From NCBI GenBank assembly GCA_002314635.1, contig DCGQ01000007.1, positions 1-34,524 on the forward strand: a DNA stretch of 34,524 nucleotides. Direction: 5' to 3'. The notes beneath the pieces are model-generated. The model did no database searches and was not told the DNA's origin. It was given only the letters and a program-made list of their open reading frames with translations. The position numbers were made by a program, and so were the translations under genes. Below are positions 1-5,687 of the stretch, piece by piece. Position 1 is the first letter of the stretch, and each line of letters starts with the position of its first letter. Source of the stretch: Clostridiales bacterium UBA1774. GTDB taxonomy: Bacteria > Bacillota > Clostridia > Oscillospirales > Oscillospiraceae.

Positions 1-100
1 TACACAGAATTTGGGACACTACCTCTGAGACGGTGCTTTTACCTTGGTTTCAGATACTCAGGTCAATGTGATCCATTTTGTGTCACGACTCAGTTTTACC
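1..100. other. Non-coding left flank with an IS-end-like sequence
   Basis: No gene is supported here. The first 23 bases, ending in GGGACACTACC, resemble the outer tip of an IS256-family terminal inverted repeat (a T/ACACA start, an AT-rich core and a GACACTACC tip). If that is right, the element itself lies off the left edge of the window and its boundary is near base 23. This resemblance is from memory of the family and no transposase sequence is visible. A near-copy of the tip occurs at 706-720. Confidence 0.35.
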
Positions 101-153
101 AAAAACAAGACCACCAGCCAATCCCTTTCGGGTGAACTGGTGGTCTTGTTTTT
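101..153. terminator. Bidirectional Rho-independent terminator
   Basis: A perfect 17-bp inverted repeat (left arm 101-117, AAAAACAAGACCACCAG; right arm 137-153) encloses a 19-base loop that itself holds a small CCC/GGG hairpin. The stem starts with an A-run and ends with a T-run, so it can terminate transcription in either direction. It lies 36 bases beyond the stop codon of the last minus-strand gene and is the only strong terminator seen, so it probably ends the whole cluster's transcript. Confidence 0.9.
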
Positions 154-188
154 CAGGGCGTATTTGCAACGCGCCCAACTTGTTATAA

Positions 189-644
189 TCAGGATGCCGT
201 GGGCTGTGCCAGACTCTTCAGCTCCGGTACCCGGCGATCCAGCTCGTGCAGAATGACCAGCACGGTATCCCCGGCCAGATTGAGCTGCTTCTCCAGCGGG
301 CGTCTTGTCTCAACCACATTCATGTGCCGATGAAACAGGGATACCGTTTCATCCTGCCGGAAAATCCCATAGGTGCCGAAGCTGTCCCGGTTCCAGTCCG
401 CAATGGACCCGGAATACGCTTCTGCGTCAGTCATATTCTCCTGAAGCGTAGAATAATACTCCACGATTCCCAGACCCGGCTCGATCTCCAAAACGCAGAT
501 TTCCATCCGGATCTTCCAACTGCCATTTGAAATCGGGATCAGCAGCGCCAACGTATCCAAATCGTTGTTTTTTCTCAGAAGCTGTTCTGTGCTCAGCGGA
601 GCCAGTGTATTCTGAAGTCTCTCTAAAAAAAGCCTTTGTTCCAT
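189..644 (-). CDS. Small YbjN/CesT-like protein, candidate chaperone of the adjacent cargo
   Basis: A 151-residue acidic soluble protein with no signal peptide or membrane segment. It reads as an N-terminal helix, three strands (around residues 30-65), a region with a WN motif (DWNRDSFG), two more strands (YGIFRQDETVSLF, then HRHMNVV) and a C-terminal helix. That alpha-beta-beta-beta-alpha-beta-beta-alpha order is typical of YbjN domains and of class I type III secretion chaperones (CesT/SycE fold). It starts at an ATG preceded by AAGGATAAGTA and lies 46 bases after the DUF4157 gene, as the last gene before the terminator. The position next to a putative cargo suggests a loading or solubility chaperone; an immunity or regulatory role is also possible. 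The fold call is by eye only. Confidence 0.7.
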   Translation of the reverse strand: MEQRLFLERLQNTLAPLSTEQLLRKNNDLDTLALLIPISNGSWKIRMEICVLEIEPGLGIVEYYSTLQENMTDAEAYSGSIADWNRDSFGTYGIFRQDETVSLFHRHMNVVETRRPLEKQLNLAGDTVLVILHELDRRVPELKSLAQPTAS

Positions 645-690
645 TACTTATCCTTTCCGCACCTGTCTATCTGTTCTTTGCTCGGTTCCA

Positions 691-3390
691 TCATATCACG
701 GGATTATTTGCGACACTACCTTTTTTTCGTTTATTCACTGCGTCGTAAATTCTTTTCGGACTCCCCATAGCAGCGTCCGAAACCGCATGGAGCACTTTCC
801 CGACGAACCTGTCTGCTTTCTTTGCCGCGCCGTGTGCTTTCAGATACATATCGGTCTTTCCGCCCGGGTGCATATCCGCATACTTCCGAAGCTTTTCTTC
901 CTTTTCTTTCTTTTTATCCGAAATGGAACCGATTTCGGAGCCGCTGTTTTTCAGTTCCAGATCCTCAAGCAGTTCCTGCGAGGACTTGCCGTCTATACTC
1001 AGCGCCTTTTTGCTGATCGTTTTTGCAGAGTATTTCCCGTCCTTCCCAGCCTTGATGTGAATGGCGTTTGCCAGAGCCTGTGCCGACTCATTATCGCTGC
1101 TGTTACTATCGTTCAGCGCTTCCGCCATTTCTTCACTGCGCTTAACGGTGGCCTTCAGGGCGAACTTTTCCCGCGAGCCTTCCTCATTATCTCCCTGTGC
1201 ACGCAGAATAGACTTCTGAATGGAATCGGTTTTTTTCTTTCGCTCGCTGGCAGTCATTTTTTTCCATTCCGCTTCGGAACACTGAGTTTTTACAATGGCA
1301 TTGACGATATCGTCCAGACTATGCCCATGCATCTGCTTGAATTCCTGATTTGCTACAAGCTGCTGGCCTTTTTTGTAGCTATGCTCGACGGCCTTTTTCA
1401 TACCGTAATCAACGCCTTTTCCGACAACTTTCGTGGCCAGGCCGACACCGGTGGGTGCTCCTGCCAAATCTGCAACACCTGTTGCAGTATCAAAAACGCC
1501 TCCGGCCACTTTCCGAGTTCCCTGAAGGGTATCGGTTTTCGCCTGTCTGTGCATTTGCACCATAAGGTTCTGGAAGCTGCCGCCTTTTCCCTGTCCCGCC
1601 AACTCTTCCAGATCGTGCTTTCTCTTCTGGGCATCATAGATTTGAACACCGCCGGAGGCCATTTTCACTGCGCCGCTGCCAATAGAAAATACCTTTCCGG
1701 CTTTTTCTGCCGGTTCTCCCCCCAGAGCAACAAAGTTCGAAGCAGAACTTGCCAGTGAACTCACTGCATCCATACTGGATGCAGTAACATCCGCATCGGA
1801 TTCCCCATTATCTTTCGCCTTTTTGGCCGCTTTTACATTCTGGGCGACTTCGATCAGGTCTGATGTGCCTCCCATCACATTCGCTGTAGCGGACAAAGCC
1901 TTTCCTTTTTTCTCAAGTACTTCGTTGTTCGTCAGTCCGAAACGTTTGCTGTGTTCTTCGTCCGTAAAGTGTTCCAGCATACTGCCTGTCTGCTCAATCG
2001 GCGTTCCGGCAAATCCCAGCAGCCCGGTAGATTCTTCCATGCTGTCATCGGCAATGTCGCCCCGGGCATCACGCTGTCCCTCTTTTGCTTCTTCCAATTC
2101 CTCTGCTGTCGGCTGATTTCCGCCAGCACCGGCAGCGGAAGCTGTGTTATTGGCAGTTGTGTTGGTGGAAGCTGCGGCTGCAGCAGCGCCGGTGTTTGTC
2201 TGATTCTGTGCGCCGTTGCGGCCAAACCCCAGCTTCTCCAGATTCAGGCTTTTCAGCAGTTCTTCTTCTGGGGTAAGCTTCCCTTCCTTATTTTGGATAT
2301 TTTGAATGTGAGCAAAGAGAGTATTTTGTTTATCTTTATGCTTTGTTATTTTACTGCTCTTTTTTTCTTTCCATTTATCCAGCTTGTCGTGCTTTACCGC
2401 ATGTGTCGCCAGATGTGCCAGCGGATGGGCAACAATATGTTTGGCCTTGTCCTTCAGGCTCAGGTCATTCCATTTACCATTGTCCTTATTAACCAGTATA
2501 TCATCTTCGGCCTTGTAAAAGTCGTTTTTAAAATCCTTGTACTTTCTTTTTGCCTTAGCCGTTCCACGGGAAACCAGATTCTTGATGTGCTTCCCGGCAG
2601 ATTCATGGAAATCTCCATAGGGTTTGCCGTGGATATCCTTTCCCTCAAGCTTTGCGATTTCATTTTTCCACTTTTCGCGGGCGCTCTTATTCTCCTTTCT
2701 TTCCGCTTTCTTTTTGTCGATTGCATTCCCAGCCTGCAGGGTGCCCCATGACACTTTATCAGCTACGGTGTTAAAGCCTTTCATGAGTTTTGCTTTCACG
2801 CCCGTTTCTTCCTGGTTTGCCTCGTCTTGTATCCAGATTCCATCCGCGAGCTGCTTTAACGCTGATGCGTTTGACTTTGACTTTTTCGGCTTCATCTGAA
2901 CCTCGCCTGCCGGTGCGGAAATCGTCTCCACGCCGCTGGCCACGGCGCCCTGCTGGGCGGTGTGAACCAGCTCATGCGCGGCTACGGCCGGGTCAAAGCC
3001 GCCCTCGCCGAAGTACACATCCTTACCGGAGGTATATGCCCGAGCGCCCATCTGCTTCGCCACCGCTGCGGCAGCCGGCCCGGTATGGAACTGAACGGGA
3101 GAAAAGTCCGCGCCCATTTTTTCGCCCATCTGCGTCTTTACCTGCGCCATGGTCTGTACTCCTGCGGCACCGGCTGCCAGATGGTCAGCCTCCTGCTCCG
3201 CAGCAGGAATCTGATGATCCAGAAACTGCTGCTGGATCCGCTGCTTCATGATATCGCCCAGATCGGCCCTTGCGGAACCATCGGAGGGCCGGGACAGGGC
3301 TTGGTTCGGAATGGATTCTTTGCCGGTCTGCACCTGTGGATTCGGCTGTGGAGTTTTTACCGCTATTCTGCGTCTTACCTCTTGCCGCAT
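691..3390 (-). CDS. DUF4157 (eCIS core domain) protein, probable injected cargo
   Basis: An 899-residue protein. Residues about 60-165 are a DUF4157/eCIS-core domain: an EADHLAAGAAG stretch (63-75), then FSPVQFHTGPAAAAVA, ARAYTSGKDVYFG and AAHELVHTAQQG, with the zinc-protease-like HELVH at 139-143 intact. In eCIS clusters this domain typically marks cargo or cargo-handling proteins. Residues about 168-390 are very Lys-rich and helical, followed by an Ala/Thr/Asn/Gly low-complexity linker (about 395-430). The C-terminal half is Gly/Ala-rich and helical with repeated small-residue stretches (SSLASSASNFVALGG, ATGVADLAGAPTGVG), reminiscent of pore-forming or membrane-inserting toxins, but no known toxin catalytic motif was recognised. 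It is Lys-rich and its central DNA is more AT-rich than neighbouring genes. The last codons fall in an IS-end-like sequence. The start is the only good ATG ahead of the domain; its ribosome binding site is weak. The cargo role is an inference. Confidence 0.88.
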   Translation of the reverse strand: MRQEVRRRIAVKTPQPNPQVQTGKESIPNQALSRPSDGSARADLGDIMKQRIQQQFLDHQIPAAEQEADHLAAGAAGVQTMAQVKTQMGEKMGADFSPVQFHTGPAAAAVAKQMGARAYTSGKDVYFGEGGFDPAVAAHELVHTAQQGAVASGVETISAPAGEVQMKPKKSKSNASALKQLADGIWIQDEANQEETGVKAKLMKGFNTVADKVSWGTLQAGNAIDKKKAERKENKSAREKWKNEIAKLEGKDIHGKPYGDFHESAGKHIKNLVSRGTAKAKRKYKDFKNDFYKAEDDILVNKDNGKWNDLSLKDKAKHIVAHPLAHLATHAVKHDKLDKWKEKKSSKITKHKDKQNTLFAHIQNIQNKEGKLTPEEELLKSLNLEKLGFGRNGAQNQTNTGAAAAAASTNTTANNTASAAGAGGNQPTAEELEEAKEGQRDARGDIADDSMEESTGLLGFAGTPIEQTGSMLEHFTDEEHSKRFGLTNNEVLEKKGKALSATANVMGGTSDLIEVAQNVKAAKKAKDNGESDADVTASSMDAVSSLASSASNFVALGGEPAEKAGKVFSIGSGAVKMASGGVQIYDAQKRKHDLEELAGQGKGGSFQNLMVQMHRQAKTDTLQGTRKVAGGVFDTATGVADLAGAPTGVGLATKVVGKGVDYGMKKAVEHSYKKGQQLVANQEFKQMHGHSLDDIVNAIVKTQCSEAEWKKMTASERKKKTDSIQKSILRAQGDNEEGSREKFALKATVKRSEEMAEALNDSNSSDNESAQALANAIHIKAGKDGKYSAKTISKKALSIDGKSSQELLEDLELKNSGSEIGSISDKKKEKEEKLRKYADMHPGGKTDMYLKAHGAAKKADRFVGKVLHAVSDAAMGSPKRIYDAVNKRKKGSVANNPVI
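706..720. repeat. Near-copy of the left-edge IS-like tip
   Basis: The 15 bases ATTTGCGACACTACC differ at one position from bases 9-23 (ATTTGGGACACTACC) and have the same orientation. They fall in the last codons of the DUF4157 gene. This may be a remnant of an insertion-sequence end or a chance match in a short sequence. Confidence 0.4.
2281..2560. other. AT-rich segment inside the DUF4157 gene
   Basis: This stretch encodes the Lys-rich central part of the cargo candidate and has long T/A-rich runs (for example around 2290-2380), in clear contrast with the GC-rich coding DNA on both sides. Part of this follows from the AAA/AAG lysine codons, but it also fits a separately acquired or fast-evolving effector segment. 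Confidence 0.5.
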
Positions 3391-3472
3391 ACGCTTTTCA
3401 GTCCCTTCTCTGTCTATCAGATGGTTAGATTTTTCCGGGAATCACGATCCCGCTGTCCGTATTCTGTCTTTC

Positions 3473-5101
3473 TCATCTCCACGAATCCGCCGCGCCCCGC
3501 TCCCCGTAGTATTTCAGGGAGAGAAGCGTCAGGCCATCGATCCGCTGCTGATCACCGGCAAATTTTTCCACAGACGACCGTACCGTCTGCAGCAATACGC
3601 TGGGGGAGGCCTCCGGTTCCCGGTTCAGCGCCTCCAGAATGCGGCCGGTACCAAACATCTCACCTTTTTCGTTCAACACTTCCTTTGCGCCGTGGGTGTA
3701 GATAAAGATGCTGTCCCCCGGTTCCAGCTGAAAGCCGTGATCGCGGATGCGGGTCCCCTCCATGGCGCCTACCGGCGGCGAATGGAGATATTCCACCAGT
3801 TCAAACTTTTTTCCGCCCTTGCGGAGCATCGGGTGTTCATTCCCCGCATTGGTCGCCATTCCCTTGCCGGTAGAAAGCTCCAGAATCGCGAACCAGACCG
3901 TTGCGAACATCCCGGATTTATTGCCCTCCAAAAGCTGCTCGCTGACATTCTGCATGATCTCTGCCGGGGAAAACCCCTGCAGGGCGCGGTTTTTGATCAG
4001 GGTTTTGACCATGACCATGTACAGTGCCGCCGGGATTCCTTTATCTGAGGTGTCCCCCACCGCCAGTGCCAGATGGTCGTTGTCGATCATGAAAAAGTCA
4101 TAGAACTCTCCTCCGATCTCCCGGCAAAGATCCACGGAGGCCACCACATCAAATTCCGGATGCTCCGGGAACGCAGGAAACACATCGGGCAGAATATCCG
4201 CCTGAATCTGCTTTGCCACGTTGAACTCCGCACGGATGCGTTCCTTCTCCGTGGTTGCCGCAGCCAGTTCATCGGTATAGGCCTCGATGCGGTGCGTCAT
4301 ATCGGTAAACGAGGATGCCAGCAGCTGCATTTCATCGTTATGGCGGAATTTTGTCTCCTTTATGGCTCCGTGCTCATAGGAATCCACCATTTCCGTCAGC
4401 TTATCGACAGGTTCAATCACATTTCGCCGGAGGCAGCGGAAGGTCAGCAGCAATACGATCAGGATGAACAGAATCAGCGTCTCCACAATCCGAAGTGCAT
4501 AGGTGCGGACCACCGCTTTCAGTTCAGACAGCACGCAGTCTGCCTCCACCATTCCCGTAACAACGCCCTGGGAATCAAATACCGGAGCCCATGCGGAAAT
4601 TGTCTGTCCATAACCCACATCCTGTCCCTGAATCAGCTCGTCCGAGGCTCTCCCTGCCTGGATATCCGGCACAAGATGCGCCAGCTCCGTTTCTCCATAG
4701 GTATACCGGTCGCCCATCTTGTTGATCTTATCCAGATCGTCTCCCGCGCGGTAAGAATCCAGAATGTAGATAAAATGGTCCTCTTTCGGGTGGAACAAAT
4801 AGAGATACTGGATCCCGGAGTATTCGGATTTGACCTGATTGAACTCACTCTGCAGCCATTCGTAGTATGCATCCGTGACGCCGGTTTCCGCATAAGCGGC
4901 AAGCTGATCTCCATCAATTCTGGAGGCCAGCAAACGAACCACATCCTGCGCGTTTTCACTGTACAGGCGCATATAGGTTGACTTCAGCGACTGGTAGCTG
5001 ATGATCGACACTGCGGCGGTCATAATCAGCATCAGGATTCCTAACTGTATCGTAATGCGTCGGCTCAACGGCTGGCGTTTTTTCTGCTCCATATGCCCCA
5101 T
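3473..5101 (-). CDS. Membrane receptor with HAMP and PP2C (SpoIIE/RsbU-type) phosphatase domain, active site altered
   Basis: 542 residues. A membrane helix at about 17-35, an extracytoplasmic Cache-like sensor at 38-200 (with the PVFDSQGVVTGMVEAD pattern), a second helix at about 203-222, a HAMP linker (223-280) and a SpoIIE-type PP2C domain (about 295-530). Family motifs are present but altered: GGEFYDFF at 330-337 has Glu for the usual first metal Asp; GDTSDKG at 349-355 keeps its Asp; NAGNEHP matches NAGHNPP; FIYTHGAKE at 466-474 has His for the Asp of YTDG; and IDGLTLL has Gly for one Asp of the DDIT motif. Such domains normally dephosphorylate anti-sigma-antagonist-type partners. Here activity may be weak or lost, leaving a binding role. 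It follows the GNAT gene by 15 bases. The first ATG has GAGGGGG about 3-5 bases upstream; the ATG three codons later is an alternative. Confidence 0.88.
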   Translation of the reverse strand: MGHMEQKKRQPLSRRITIQLGILMLIMTAAVSIISYQSLKSTYMRLYSENAQDVVRLLASRIDGDQLAAYAETGVTDAYYEWLQSEFNQVKSEYSGIQYLYLFHPKEDHFIYILDSYRAGDDLDKINKMGDRYTYGETELAHLVPDIQAGRASDELIQGQDVGYGQTISAWAPVFDSQGVVTGMVEADCVLSELKAVVRTYALRIVETLILFILIVLLLTFRCLRRNVIEPVDKLTEMVDSYEHGAIKETKFRHNDEMQLLASSFTDMTHRIEAYTDELAAATTEKERIRAEFNVAKQIQADILPDVFPAFPEHPEFDVVASVDLCREIGGEFYDFFMIDNDHLALAVGDTSDKGIPAALYMVMVKTLIKNRALQGFSPAEIMQNVSEQLLEGNKSGMFATVWFAILELSTGKGMATNAGNEHPMLRKGGKKFELVEYLHSPPVGAMEGTRIRDHGFQLEPGDSIFIYTHGAKEVLNEKGEMFGTGRILEALNREPEASPSVLLQTVRSSVEKFAGDQQRIDGLTLLSLKYYGERGAADSWR

Positions 5102-5116
5102 GTCCCCCTCTTTTCC

Positions 5117-5671
5117 TTACAGCGCAATCACATCAATCCAGGCACCGCAGACGCATTTATCCCCGCAGATGGGACAGCGCATCCCGTATGCCGCAAAATC
5201 CCGGTAAAACCCGTCAATTTTCCGCTGCCATACAATATCCCCCATGGATTCAAAAACCGCTTTGGCCGGCGGCGTTCCATCGGGATAAATCCAGATCTCT
5301 GCCAGCAGATAGGAATAGCCTTCTTTCCGCAGCCGCTCCCTGCTGATCTCTGCCAGCGTATGTGCAGTGCCTTCGCTGCGGTACTCCGGCAGAATCAGCA
5401 GCGCGTCACAGAATCCGATCTTTTGTTCCCGGACAAACGCTCTCAGCTCCGCCTCCAACTGCGGATGCGGATAAGTAAACTCAATGCCTTCCTTCAGGGT
5501 CAGGAATCCTACAGGGCCATCCTCCGCCACCGCGATATAACCCATATAAGCGCCGCTGTACCATGCTGTTCGGATGGATTCGGATATGGTATCCCCGGCA
5601 GTCAGATATCTGGCATATAATTCGATGATCTGTGGTATATCTGATTCTTCGATCGGGCGATAGTCAAGCAT
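5117..5671 (-). CDS. GNAT-family N-acetyltransferase with a Cys-rich C-terminal knuckle
   Basis: 184 residues, cytoplasmic. The N-terminus (YRPIEESDIPQIIELY) is the usual GNAT opening; strands at 43-60 (GYIAVAEDGPVGFLTL) and 87-95 lead to the acetyl-CoA loop RSEGTAHTL (98-106), matching the R-x-x-G-x-A pattern, followed by the expected helix and the strand YLLAEIWIYP. The last 20 residues hold four cysteines (C166, C169, C173, C175 in CPICGDKCVCGA), which could bind zinc. The substrate is unknown; lying between a transporter-like sensor and a phosphatase-like receptor in a CIS cluster, it may modify a machine or signalling component. It starts at an ATG eight bases after GGGAGG. The family call is good; the role is not established. 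Confidence 0.75.
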   Translation of the reverse strand: MLDYRPIEESDIPQIIELYARYLTAGDTISESIRTAWYSGAYMGYIAVAEDGPVGFLTLKEGIEFTYPHPQLEAELRAFVREQKIGFCDALLILPEYRSEGTAHTLAEISRERLRKEGYSYLLAEIWIYPDGTPPAKAVFESMGDIVWQRKIDGFYRDFAAYGMRCPICGDKCVCGAWIDVIAL

Positions 5672-5687
5672 GGAAGAAGCCTCCCAT

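Noticed and set aside
1..256. Short plus-strand frame across the terminator
   Set aside because: It spans the perfect hairpin, lacks a ribosome binding site and gives a translation without domain character.
691..3390. Active metalloprotease call for the DUF4157 protein
   Set aside because: HELVH is present, but DUF4157 domains often have this motif without shown protease activity, and a third zinc ligand could not be placed, so only the family was called.
3436..3452. Small hairpin (CGGGA/TCCCG arms) in the 82-base gap before the cargo gene
   Set aside because: The stem is only five base pairs and is followed by GAAAAATCT rather than a T-run on the transcribed strand, so it does not qualify as a terminator or a clear attenuator.
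3391..3472. Possible separate promoter for the cargo gene
   Set aside because: No convincing -35/-10 pair was found at proper spacing on the minus strand; the gap is simply larger than most in the cluster.
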